A stretch of 64,000 bases of DNA from JAGDZR01 sp049115695 (lineage in GTDB: Bacteria > Bacteroidota > Bacteroidia > Cytophagales > Cyclobacteriaceae). The notes beneath the pieces were generated by a model, which was given only the letters and a program-made list of their open reading frames with translations, ran no database searches and was not told the origin of the DNA. Both the position numbers and the translations under genes were made by a program. This document shows, one piece after another, positions 54,785-62,688 of this stretch; the stretch's first letter is position 1, and each line of letters begins with the position of its first letter. The DNA is taken from positions 1-64,000 of the forward strand of contig JAGDZR010000021.1 in NCBI GenBank assembly GCA_049115695.1. The letters are read 5' to 3'.

Positions 54785-55300
54785 ATGAGAAAGCTTGCTT
54801 TAATCTGTATTGTGCTTTTTGCACTGTCTGGGGTAGGTTGGATGATTATCCAATCGGTTTATAAACTGGCCGAGAAAGAAGATAGATTAACGACCATATC
54901 AACTGTCCCATCATTGAAACTAGTTGATATTGATAATACATCATTTCATTTGTCGAGTGGGGACACGCCTTTGGTTTTAATCTTATTCAATTCAGAATGT
55001 GAACATTGTCGGTATGAGGCAAAGGCCATTAAGAAAAGTATCCAACTGTTCAAAGGGACCAGAATTGTCCTCGTGTCCGAACAGTCTCTGGATGAAATTG
55101 AAAGATTTGGTGATGAACATGAACTAAAATCAATACCTAACATTACTTTAGCTAAAGCAAGTATGACCGAACTCATAGATACTTTTGTGAGCATCAGTTA
55201 TCCCAGTATTTTCATTTATGGTAAAAGTGGTGAGTTGATCAAAGAATTTAAGGGTGAGGTGAAAATTGACGCGATAATTACACTATTAAATCTTGACTAA
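54785..55300 (+). CDS. Membrane-anchored thioredoxin-like protein
   Basis: A 171-residue protein with one N-terminal membrane helix (~4-24) and a thioredoxin/AhpC-like domain: LVLILFNSECEHCRYEAKAI has a CxxC (C72, C75), and the cis-Pro region is SISYPSIFIYGKSGEL. The domain should face the periplasm. Both bacteriocin-like cores have two cysteines, so disulfide formation or reduction on the peptides is a reasonable inference. Thioredoxin-like genes also occur in glycocin loci. Confidence 0.85.
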   Translation: MRKLALICIVLFALSGVGWMIIQSVYKLAEKEDRLTTISTVPSLKLVDIDNTSFHLSSGDTPLVLILFNSECEHCRYEAKAIKKSIQLFKGTRIVLVSEQSLDEIERFGDEHELKSIPNITLAKASMTELIDTFVSISYPSIFIYGKSGELIKEFKGEVKIDAIITLLNLD

Positions 55301-55344
55301 TGAAAGCTAGCCTTTGGTATCTGAGCCTTTATTAATCTTAAAAG

Positions 55345-55506
55345 ATGAAGAATTTTTTTATCGGAATACAACTGGTTGCCTTGTTCTTTTTGGTGCTTGA
55401 CTTATTTGAGGTCTATAGCTTTCCCGGTGTAAAGGCATACGGATACGGTATTATCCTTATTGGATTACTCATCACCTTGATGTTGAAGAGGAAATCCAAA
55501 ATATAA
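55345..55506 (+). CDS. 53-residue two-helix membrane protein, copy 2
   Basis: Near-duplicate of the protein at 53914-54075 (46 of 53 residues identical; differences scattered and conservative such as A17V, F32Y, L39I, I46M). Starts MKNFFIGIQLVALFFLVLDL. The conservative pattern suggests both copies are under selection. It closes the bacteriocin-like locus. Confidence 0.72.
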   Translation: MKNFFIGIQLVALFFLVLDLFEVYSFPGVKAYGYGIILIGLLITLMLKRKSKI

Positions 55507-55627
55507 AACTGTATTATAACATAGATTGACAGGATAGTGGTAACCCCTTGGTTATCCAACGATTTTCGGATTGATCCCAATTCTTTCTGCTAATCATTTC
55601 AAACTCCCCTACATTTCTTAGCCAGGC

Positions 55628-55636
55628 GTTAGAAGC
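55628..55636 (+). other. Left boundary of cassette array (GTT core)
   Basis: GTTAGAAGC is complementary at 8 of 9 positions to GCGTCTAAC at 56465-56473, the first arm of the attC-like site behind the Abi gene. This is what is expected of the 5' end of an integrated cassette (crossover G/TT). The upstream DNA shows no clear attC symmetry, so it may be an attI-like or degraded site. Confidence 0.5.
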
Positions 55637-55657
55637 AATCGGAGAAGTACATAAAAA

Positions 55658-55679
55658 AGCCTCTGATTTATCAGAGGCT
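55658..55679. terminator. Hairpin inside cassette 1 leader
   Basis: AGCCTCTGA, loop TTTA, TCAGAGGCT: perfect 9 bp stem. An A run precedes it, so it would terminate leftward transcription best; rightward the tail is GATTTCTT. It separates the Abi gene from the bacteriocin-like locus. Confidence 0.6.
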
Positions 55680-55782
55680 GATTTCTTAAACTTGATTACG
55701 TTCCAAAGGAAGAGGCTTGATCAAGCATTACGATGTAAATATACGTCGTATTTTTACATTTTGTTACTTAAATCTCTAAAAA

Positions 55783-56463
55783 TTGGAATACAGCAAACTT
55801 GAATATTTCATATCACAACCAAGAATTCAGAGGTTTCTAGTAGCCGCTGAGAATTCCAAATCTAAGGCTCAACAACTTTATCGGATTAACCTTAGAGTAA
55901 GCCAAGCTTTTTACCCAATTCTCAACCTTTTTGAAATATTTCTACGAAACACTGTGAATTACCAAGTTACTTCACACTTTGCCAATCCTAACTGGATAAT
56001 TTCTGAAAAACGTGGATTTATGAATGATAACTCTCTAAGACACTCCAAATTCTTTTTGAGAAATTCGGTAGAAAAAGCCGAAAGAATTATAAGGAGAAAA
56101 GGTGGGACAATTTCATCAGGCAAGGTTATATCCGAACAATCTTTCGGATTTTGGACATCACTTTTTGAAACTCATCATTATAGATTAATTGGAGGAGTTA
56201 TAATTCATTGCTTTCCCAACAAACCTAGCAACGTAAACAGAAGCATAATATCTCAAAAACTGAATCGAATAAGGGAATTTAGAAATAGAGTATATCACAA
56301 CGAGCCTATTTGTTTCAATGGTTGGAATGTAGACTTTAGTGAAGCTGAAAGTATAAGAGATGAAATATTTGAGATGCTCTCTTGGATTGACTCGGATTTA
56401 TCAACGTACACTGAATATTTCAACGGAATCAAAGCTAAAATTGATCAGGCCAATAATATCTAA
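55783..56463 (+). CDS. Abi_2 (AbiD/F)-family abortive-infection protein
   Basis: A 226-residue all-helical protein from TTG 55783 (no nearby ATG). Matches Abi_2: NSKSKAQQLYRINLRVSQAF, LFEIFLRNTVN, and a C-terminal RIREFRNRVYHNEPI, the Rx4H motif of HEPN RNases. Such proteins stop growth after phage attack, probably by RNA cleavage. Cargo of cassette 1 in the integron-like array; defence genes are common cassette cargo. The activity itself is an inference from the motif. Confidence 0.82.
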   Translation: MEYSKLEYFISQPRIQRFLVAAENSKSKAQQLYRINLRVSQAFYPILNLFEIFLRNTVNYQVTSHFANPNWIISEKRGFMNDNSLRHSKFFLRNSVEKAERIIRRKGGTISSGKVISEQSFGFWTSLFETHHYRLIGGVIIHCFPNKPSNVNRSIISQKLNRIREFRNRVYHNEPICFNGWNVDFSEAESIRDEIFEMLSWIDSDLSTYTEYFNGIKAKIDQANNI

Positions 56464-56464
56464 A

Positions 56465-56640
56465 GCGTCTAACAGTCTGATCGGGCATATGTCTGAGTGC
56501 TTTCTGGCTGGTTTCAGTGCAACTCGACCGTGAGATTTGCCGCTGAGATACGTCAGTGCTTTCTACCAGCTTTTGCTCGCAGGATTTTTAGACTTACGGA
56601 ACGCAGTGCTATTTGGAACCGTTGTGAGCTCCGCGAGTAA
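56465..56640 (+). repeat. attC-like site A, interrupted
   Basis: First arm GCGTCTAAC two bases after the Abi stop codon. The interior is homologous to sites B and C: AGTGCTTTCT at 56496 and 56555, AACTCGACCGTGA at 56521-56533 (also in C), ACGCAGTGCT at 56601. The expected right half is missing here; an IS remnant follows, and the site's functional right end seems to be the 102 bp repeat at 56866-56967. Confidence 0.55.
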
Positions 56641-56689
56641 GAGAAAAAAAAGATACTGGAACTGAAATAAATGAACTTATTGAATTGTA

Positions 56690-56865
56690 TATAGTACTCC
56701 CTAAATGTCGGACCACTTGCTAGGTCTGTTAAGATAATAATTTCATTGTTTAAGCTGCATTTTGATACATGGAATTTGGGGCAATGCGTCCAATTCCCTG
56801 ATGTCGTTTGTTGTTGTATCGATCCATAAAGGACGCTATGCAACAATTGCTAGCAAGAATGCGCC
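56690..56865 (-). mobile_element. IS3-type insertion sequence remnant
   Basis: On the minus strand 56750-56862 encodes the tail of an IS3/rve-type transposase: ASFMDRYNNKRHQGIGRIAP, then NSMYQNAA and stop. Beyond the stop is an IS-end-like sequence (GTCCGACATTTAGGGAG). Only the last ~37 residues remain. It sits inside attC-like site A and probably caused its disruption. The boundaries are approximate. Confidence 0.6.
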
Positions 56866-56967
56866 AACTTTCATTTAGCTTTAGCTCAGTTAACTATTAT
56901 TTTTTTGCCGACGGAAACTGAGTTAGGGGTTGGGTAGAGCAGCGAAACGAAGTTTATGTCGGCATTG
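56866..56967 (+). repeat. 101-102 bp attC-like repeat, copy 1
   Basis: Identical to 61577-61677 except for one T in a T run. Contains TGCCGAC/GTCGGCA arms plus AAACT/AGTTT, forming a hairpin with a ~30-base loop. Identity stops just past CATTG, i.e. right after the presumed crossover A/TT. Copy 1 continues GAGAGC, copy 2 TAGCAC, each complementary to the next cassette's own attC arm. Confidence 0.7.
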
Positions 56968-56990
56968 GAGAGCATGACTGCACTATCTAA

Positions 56991-57791
56991 ATGAGAAACC
57001 ACCTAATACTTTCTGTACTTCTTTTGACTCTTACGAACCTATCATTTAGCCAAGTAACTCGTTGGTCACTTGAAGATTCGATAAGTCGAGATTATCTAAA
57101 GGAACTTGTATTTGCAACTGACACACCAGAGTACGTACGATACTTTCCTATGAACATGGAAGAATATCTCGACCACTTCCATCCAGTTCATATTAACCTT
57201 GACGATGATATTGACCTAATCTTTAACGGCCCATCTGGAGGTGAGTCTTATTCTGTGGAAATCTATCTTAACAAAGGCGGTAAACTTGAGCTTGTTGAAT
57301 CCGATGTTGGTGCTATCCGAAACGTAACTCGAAAATTTCCAGACGCTCCATTAACCATGGATTTTCTCCAATATGGTTGTTGCGATGATCCCATCAACTT
57401 CCTTCAACAATGGATTATTCTGCCTAACAACCCAAGAACTGTAATTCGATCATCCAAATACTACTTCTTGGATGAAACTGAGTTCCCAGAATCGTGGAAT
57501 ACGATGGTGAAATTCAGAGTAACGAATACTCCTTACACCCTTCGTGCAACTCCTGAAATTATCAACGACAAGCCTCTAACTTACCATTACGAACAAGGCA
57601 ATAAACTTGCTGAATATTCTAACGGAGACATTGGTTTTGCATTTAACTCTAAAACAGATGAGACTGGTCGAGTTTGGTGGTTCGTAGCAATGAACCCTCC
57701 TAACGAAGACGGCTACTCCGTTTACAAAATCCGAAGGAACGAAAAATGGTTAGGCTGGATGAGCAGCCGATTTGTAGAAAAAATCAAATAA
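56991..57791 (+). CDS. Secreted hypothetical protein (cassette 2)
   Basis: A 266-residue protein with a signal peptide (LSVLLLTLTNLSFSQ). Contains HINLDDDIDLIFNGPSGGES, a QYGCCDDP segment and a C-terminal SH3-like end (WLGWMSSRFVEKIK). No family recognised. It is the sole gene of the second cassette: DNA before it begins TTGGAGAGC (56965) and the attC arm after it reads GCTCTCCAA (57794), perfectly complementary. Confidence 0.75.
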   Translation: MRNHLILSVLLLTLTNLSFSQVTRWSLEDSISRDYLKELVFATDTPEYVRYFPMNMEEYLDHFHPVHINLDDDIDLIFNGPSGGESYSVEIYLNKGGKLELVESDVGAIRNVTRKFPDAPLTMDFLQYGCCDDPINFLQQWIILPNNPRTVIRSSKYYFLDETEFPESWNTMVKFRVTNTPYTLRATPEIINDKPLTYHYEQGNKLAEYSNGDIGFAFNSKTDETGRVWWFVAMNPPNEDGYSVYKIRRNEKWLGWMSSRFVEKIK

Positions 57792-57793
57792 AC

Positions 57794-58032
57794 GCTCTCC
57801 AACAGACGATATTGCGCATGGCCTTACTTAGTCATTTGCAAGGTGTCTGCTAAACATCCCGCTTATCAGCCGCCAAGAATCTGATGTGCTTTCTACTATC
57901 TTCTGCCCCGTGGGAGTTTTTTATCTGCATGGCGCAGTGCCTGTCTGATACTTTGAATGCACCGGCAGATAAGCTACTTTTATCATAATTAATAAAGCTC
58001 GGAGGCCACAGCGCCATATCTGAGCGTTTTAC
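57794..58032 (+). repeat. attC-like site B
   Basis: Starts three bases after the stop codon. Outer arm GCTCTCCAAC (57794-57803). An imperfect palindrome joins AACGCTC...GCGCATGGCC on the left to GGCC...GCGCCATATCTGAGCGTT on the right. Right core GTTTTAC at 58026-58032. The long interior shares GTGCTTTCTAC, GCGCAGTGC and CACCGGCAGA with sites A and C. At ~240 bp it is longer than most attC sites. Confidence 0.65.
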
Positions 58033-58041
58033 GCAATAAAT

Positions 58042-58866
58042 ATGTTATCGAAGATTATTTTAGGATTTATTTTTACTATTGGCTTGGCAGTTGAGGTTTA
58101 CTCACAGGAAAATATTCCATATGGATCAAATGATGGTACCTATGTTAATATGCTTGAAACGAAAATATATTACGAGGAGTATGGAACGGGAGTACCATTA
58201 TTTTTGCTGCATGGTGGATTTGGCTCAATAGGTAATTTTAAAGACTTAATACCTAAGCTTTCGGAATATTATCGAGTTATTCTTTTGGACAGACCTGGCC
58301 ATGGAAGGTCTGAGCATGCTGATTCATTAAGCTACGAACTTATGGCCAAGTACCATTCTAAATTTCTCGATTTATTAGATATAGATAGTGCATATTTAAT
58401 TGGAAGAAGCGATGGTGGATGCACCTCCTTTCTTTTAGCCTATTTAAGGCCGGATGTGATAAAAAAAATGGTTGTTATTGGTAGCAATAGTAATCGTAAT
58501 GCATGGACTAATGAAGGTTCTTCGAGTATAACTCCTGAAATAGTTGAAAATGAATGGGGAGGTTGGCTCAAGGACTACCAAAGCAAATCACCACAACCTG
58601 AACTATGGGAAAAATTTATTATTGATACTGATAAAATGTTTAAGGAAGAGGTCATTATTTCCAAGGATGAATTAGGTGATATTCACACGCCAACACTCAT
58701 TGTCCAAGGTGATAGAGATCCATTTATTAAGCTTGAGCATTCATTAGAACTGCACGGGTCAATTCTGAACAGTGAATTATGCATTATACCTGGTTCTGGG
58801 CTTAATCCAGTCATGGAAAAGCCAAACATTGTGATCGAACTCATGATGGATTTCTTAAGAAAATAA
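58042..58866 (+). CDS. Alpha/beta hydrolase, catalytic His apparently replaced (cassette 3)
   Basis: A 274-residue protein with a signal peptide (FIFTIGLAVEVYSQ). FLLHGGFGSIGNF oxyanion region, LLDRPGHGRSEH, nucleophile elbow LIGRSDGGCTSF, Asp in VQGDRDPFI. The position where relatives have the catalytic His reads IPGSGLNPVMEKP, i.e. Leu (CTT) where GHxPVMEKP is usual, one base from CAT. It may be inactive or a different function. Sole gene of cassette 3. Confidence 0.8.
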   Translation: MLSKIILGFIFTIGLAVEVYSQENIPYGSNDGTYVNMLETKIYYEEYGTGVPLFLLHGGFGSIGNFKDLIPKLSEYYRVILLDRPGHGRSEHADSLSYELMAKYHSKFLDLLDIDSAYLIGRSDGGCTSFLLAYLRPDVIKKMVVIGSNSNRNAWTNEGSSSITPEIVENEWGGWLKDYQSKSPQPELWEKFIIDTDKMFKEEVIISKDELGDIHTPTLIVQGDRDPFIKLEHSLELHGSILNSELCIIPGSGLNPVMEKPNIVIELMMDFLRK

Positions 58867-58890
58867 TAACTAAGAGAACTTCGAAAATTA

Positions 58891-59122
58891 GCGCATAACA
58901 TTATGTATGAAGGCATATGCTCCAGTGCTTTCTAAAAGCTTTAAGGGAACTCGACCGTGATGTCTACCGCCAGGAAATGTCAGTGCTCTTCAATTTCTTC
59001 TTTGACTGGATCTTTTTCACTTCTGTACGCAGTGCTAATCGAAACTTTGGAAGCACCGGCAGACTTCACTATTTTAGTGCCGTCCACAAAGTGAGAGCAC
59101 ACGCCTCATACCGGCGTTGTGC
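58891..59122 (+). repeat. attC-like site C
   Basis: The clearest long site. R''-like GCGCATAAC (58891-58899); L'' TATGAAGGCATATGCTC (58906-58922) pairs with L' GAGCACACGCCTCATA (59095-59110) apart from one unpaired A, as in attC sites; spacer CCGGC; R' GTTGTGC (59116-59122), complementary to R'' with few mismatches. The interior is homologous to sites A and B. The 312 bp gap it occupies contains no supported gene. Confidence 0.7.
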
Positions 59123-59178
59123 GTCATAAATAACCAACATACAGTTCAAAAACTTATTTTCGCCCTTTATCCTGAACA

Positions 59179-60621
59179 ATGCTTTTTAACTCTCTTGACT
59201 TTGCCATTTTTCTGCCAATAGTTTTTATCCTCTATTGGTTTGCAACAAATAGGAATCTCAAACTTCAAAGTTTTCTAATTGTAATTGCTAGCTATATATT
59301 CTATGGCTGGTGGGATTGGCGCTTCTTATCGCTAATTGTGTTTAGCACGCTTGTCGACTATTCCATTGGTCTACGGCTAGCAAAGGAAGATAATCAGCTA
59401 AAAAGAAAGTTTTTACTTTGGACTAGCATTGGTGTAAACCTTGGTTTCTTAGGCTTTTTCAAATACTACAATTTCTTTCTTGATAATTTCATTTCCGCAT
59501 TTTCATTTTTCGGAATGAAAATCAACGCCAATTCATTAAATATTATTCTACCGGTAGGAATCAGTTTTTACACTTTCCAGACATTGAGTTACACTATTGA
59601 TGTTTACAAAAGAAAACTCGAACCCACCAAAGACATTGTTGCTTTTTCGGCTTTTGTGAGTTTCTTTCCTCAATTAGTGGCAGGACCAATAGAAAGGGCT
59701 ACAAATCTATTACCTCAGTTCTACAAAAAAAGGCAATTTGATTATTCTAGAGCTGTTGACGGAATGCGTCAGATTCTTTGGGGGCTTTTTAAAAAGATTG
59801 TTATTGCGGATAATTGTGCACAGTATGCCAATGAAATATTTAATAATTCAGCAGATTACGGAGGGAGCACACTAGTTCTTGGGGCTCTATTTTTCACATT
59901 TCAAATTTATGGTGACTTTTCAGGATACTCTGATATAGCAATTGGGACTTCTCGTTTATTTGGTTTCAATCTGATGCAAAACTTTGCATTCCCTTATTTC
60001 TCAAGAGACATTGCTGAATTTTGGAGAAAATGGCACATCTCCCTATCCTCCTGGTTTAGGGACTATCTATACATACCTCTTGGTGGAAGTAGGGGTAGCA
60101 CATGGTTGACGGTTAGAAATACATTCATCATCTTTATTGTGAGTGGTTTTTGGCATGGGGCAAATTGGACATTCATAGTTTGGGGCACTTTAAATGCCTT
60201 ATACATTCTTCCGAGCATACTCACTAAAACAAATAGAAAAAACTTAGATACCGTTGCGAAAAATAAATATATACCCTCCATTAAAGATTTTCTCTCTATA
60301 ACCCTAACTTTTGGTTTAACCGTCCTTGCTTGGGTTTTCTTTAGAGCTGAGAATATTTCTCACGCATTTTCTTTCATAAGGAGCACGTTCTCAAATTCTC
60401 TGTTCACTGTTCCTGAAATTTGTCCCATAGAGACAATTGTCCTAATCATTGTTTTCATGATCATTGAATGGATTGGTCGAAATAATCAATTTGCACTACA
60501 GAACATTTCAACAATCAAAAATCCCCTAATTCGTTGGTTATCGTATATAGCCGTCGTATTGACGATATACTTTTTTGGTAAATTCTCTTCTAGTATAGAA
60601 TTCATTTATTTTCAATTTTGA
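59179..60621 (+). CDS. MBOAT O-acyltransferase, AlgI/DltB type (cassette 4)
   Basis: A 480-residue polytopic membrane protein. Start motif MLFNSLDFAIFLPIVFILYW and IFYGWWDWRFL are AlgI-like; the MBOAT core GDFSGYSDIAIGTSRLFGFN is followed by the catalytic His in GFWHGANWTFIVWG. It should move acyl groups onto an exported polysaccharide or similar acceptor. It is 1 bp from the partner SGNH-like gene. A two-gene, ~2.5 kb cassette is large for an integron array. Confidence 0.92.
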   Translation: MLFNSLDFAIFLPIVFILYWFATNRNLKLQSFLIVIASYIFYGWWDWRFLSLIVFSTLVDYSIGLRLAKEDNQLKRKFLLWTSIGVNLGFLGFFKYYNFFLDNFISAFSFFGMKINANSLNIILPVGISFYTFQTLSYTIDVYKRKLEPTKDIVAFSAFVSFFPQLVAGPIERATNLLPQFYKKRQFDYSRAVDGMRQILWGLFKKIVIADNCAQYANEIFNNSADYGGSTLVLGALFFTFQIYGDFSGYSDIAIGTSRLFGFNLMQNFAFPYFSRDIAEFWRKWHISLSSWFRDYLYIPLGGSRGSTWLTVRNTFIIFIVSGFWHGANWTFIVWGTLNALYILPSILTKTNRKNLDTVAKNKYIPSIKDFLSITLTFGLTVLAWVFFRAENISHAFSFIRSTFSNSLFTVPEICPIETIVLIIVFMIIEWIGRNNQFALQNISTIKNPLIRWLSYIAVVLTIYFFGKFSSSIEFIYFQF

Positions 60622-60622
60622 T

Positions 60623-61474
60623 ATGAAAAGATTCATTCAAAAATCATTGCTATTTATGTTGATCATCCTTTCGATTAACACCTACTTTTTTCAAATTGTT
60701 TACGAAAATTACTATTCTGAATACGAACATGTAGAGTTAGATTTTAAAACTTATTTATTGTCTGACTCTCATGGTAAGCCATTAGATAAGATTAATGAGC
60801 CTCTAAAATTTTACAACTTTTCAGCAGGGAGTGATTCATATGTAGATATGAAAAGAAAACTTCAGTTTTTAGCAGAAAAATCTAACATCGAGCGATTAAT
60901 AATAACGGCCGATAATCACACATTATCTCCATATAGGGATAAATCGAACAATGTTGACAGATCTAGTTTTTTCACAAAATTTAGTTTTGAGAACAAGCCA
61001 TACAAACATTTAAAGGAGAACTATATTGAAAGATATCTTCCTATTATAAATCCTAAAAGTAGAGACATTGTAAAACTCTTCTTGCTAGCAGAAGAAGAAC
61101 CAATTAAATCCGAACCTAATTGGAAAGCCTTGAAACCAAAAGAGAAATCAGCTTTTGCCAAGAGAAGGACAGCCAGACAGTTTCGTAAATTGTACCCATC
61201 TAAAATACAGACAAGTGCATTACATGAAATCATCGACATTTGTAAACAAAATGATATCGAATTAGTCGGCATTAAATACCCATTAAGTCGAGAATATTTA
61301 GCGGCAATGGGTAATTCAACTTTTCAGGCCGATTCAATACTAATGTCAAAAAAAAGCAAAATTTATGATTTTTCGAATATCTACATTAATCAAGATCACT
61401 TATTCAGAAATCAAGACCATTTAAACGAAGATGGTGGTAGGTTATTTACAGATTTGATTTTAAATCTCGAATAA
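60623..61474 (+). CDS. SGNH-like (AlgX/AlgJ-type) partner of MBOAT protein
   Basis: A 283-residue protein with one N-terminal membrane helix (~8-26). Catalytic features of the SGNH-like acyl carriers: YLLSDSHGKP (GDS-like Ser with a following His), FSAGSDSY, and C-terminal NQDHLNEDGG (D/H pair). Encoded directly behind an AlgI-type gene, it is expected to accept the acyl group in the periplasm and transfer it to a glycan. Confidence 0.72.
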   Translation: MKRFIQKSLLFMLIILSINTYFFQIVYENYYSEYEHVELDFKTYLLSDSHGKPLDKINEPLKFYNFSAGSDSYVDMKRKLQFLAEKSNIERLIITADNHTLSPYRDKSNNVDRSSFFTKFSFENKPYKHLKENYIERYLPIINPKSRDIVKLFLLAEEEPIKSEPNWKALKPKEKSAFAKRRTARQFRKLYPSKIQTSALHEIIDICKQNDIELVGIKYPLSREYLAAMGNSTFQADSILMSKKSKIYDFSNIYINQDHLFRNQDHLNEDGGRLFTDLILNLE

Positions 61475-61496
61475 AAAAGCCAAAAGCTTAACGAAC

Positions 61497-61681
61497 TTGC
61501 AACTACATTGCATTTGCTTTAAAATAATTGTTGGATTGGAGAGTAAGAACGGAGCAACTCATGATAACACTTTATAAACTTTCATTTAGCTTTAGCTCAG
61601 TTAACTATTATTTTTTGCCGACGGAAACTGAGTTAGGGGTTGGGTAGAGCAGCGAAACGAAGTTTATGTCGGCATTGTAGC
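61497..61681 (+). repeat. attC-like site D with 101 bp repeat copy 2
   Basis: Possible first arm TTGCAAC (61497-61503), a weak match to the cassette 4 start GTTGTGCGT. The second half, 61577-61677, is the copy of the 56866-56967 repeat with TGCCGAC/GTCGGCA arms. Right core ATTGTAG (61674-61680). The first-arm assignment is uncertain. Confidence 0.5.
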
Positions 61682-61692
61682 ACATACAAAAA

Positions 61693-62553
61693 ATGAGAGA
61701 TAGTCAACAGATAGAAAAAGAAAGTCAATTATTGATTTCAAAAGTCAATGAAGGAAACAACAGAGCATTTGAAGATCTTCTTCGCTTGCATGAACCTTTC
61801 ATCTACAATGTAGCTTGGAAATTCACCAATGATGAGCATGAAGCAAAAGATCTTAGTCAAGAAGTCCTTATTAAGGTACTTACCAAATTGTCAACATTCA
61901 AGGGGAAAAGTTCTTTTCGTACATGGCTTTATCGAATAACATTTAATGAGTTTATGCAGACAAAGCGTAGACCCATGGAAGACACGTGGAAAGGATTTGA
62001 CGATTTTTCTGAAAAACTAAATGCTATACCGAGTCCTGATTTAAGTCCTGATGAAGAGCAGGAACAAATCCTTCGAACAAAAACAGCACGAACACGATGT
62101 ATGTCTGGAATGCTTATGTGTCTCACCAGGGAACAAAGGCTTTTGTATTTGGTTGGCGAAGTATTTATGGTTGACCATAATACCGGGGCAGAAGTATTTG
62201 GTTTGACAAAGGATAACTATCGCAAGAAACTTTCCAGAACAAGAAAAGACTTTCATTCCTTTATGAACAAGCAATGTGGATTAGTCAATGAGAACAATCC
62301 ATGCCGATGCGCTAAAAAAGGTAAAGGAATGGAGGCAGCCGGGCGCATGCAAACCAATGCAAAACTTTTCGACCCAAAGTACTACTCTACCATTTCAGAT
62401 TACGCGGTAAAACATGGTGATGAAGCGGCTGATATTGTAGATAAAAAATACGTTGAGTTCTTCCAAAAACACCCTTCGAAAAAAGACTTTACTGTCGACA
62501 CGGTAGTCACCGAAATTTTAAATGACCCTGATCTTCATCGTCATTATCAATAA
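61693..62553 (+). CDS. Sigma-70-family (ECF-like) RNA polymerase sigma factor (cassette 5)
   Basis: A 286-residue protein. Region 2: DLSQEVLIKVLTKLSTFKGK, then SSFRTWLYRITFNEFMQTKR. Region 4: LTREQRLLYLVGEVFMVDHN, then TKDNYRKKLSRTRKDFHSFM. A further ~85 residues with two close Cys (NNPCRCAKKGKG) and a helical tail follow, perhaps for self-regulation. No anti-sigma gene is next to it; two SRPBCC genes follow. It starts 10 bp inside cassette 5. Confidence 0.88.
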   Translation: MRDSQQIEKESQLLISKVNEGNNRAFEDLLRLHEPFIYNVAWKFTNDEHEAKDLSQEVLIKVLTKLSTFKGKSSFRTWLYRITFNEFMQTKRRPMEDTWKGFDDFSEKLNAIPSPDLSPDEEQEQILRTKTARTRCMSGMLMCLTREQRLLYLVGEVFMVDHNTGAEVFGLTKDNYRKKLSRTRKDFHSFMNKQCGLVNENNPCRCAKKGKGMEAAGRMQTNAKLFDPKYYSTISDYAVKHGDEAADIVDKKYVEFFQKHPSKKDFTVDTVVTEILNDPDLHRHYQ

Positions 62554-62577
62554 ATTCAAAAAAATATTACAACCTTA

Positions 62578-62602
62578 AACCCTTGATTTCCAAGGGTTTT
62601 TC
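62578..62602 (+). terminator. Rho-independent terminator after sigma factor
   Basis: AACCCTTG, loop ATTTC, CAAGGGTT, then TTTTC: 8 bp stem with T run, 25 bp after the stop codon. Confidence 0.8.
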
Positions 62603-62688
62603 TTTGCTAAGCACTTTTTTTTAAGAAAAAATAGTCACACCTGCTTGACTTCTGTATCCAATTGCCAAAACACATAAAATTTATAGAT

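Noticed and set aside
55507..55627. A full attC site upstream of cassette 1
   Set aside because: GTTAGAAGC is a good core, but no complementary left arm or paired inner arms could be found, so only the boundary is reported.
56553..56846. 97-residue minus-strand frame as a gene
   Set aside because: It crosses the conserved attC-like interior and is in a different frame from the recognisable transposase tail; it has no family features.
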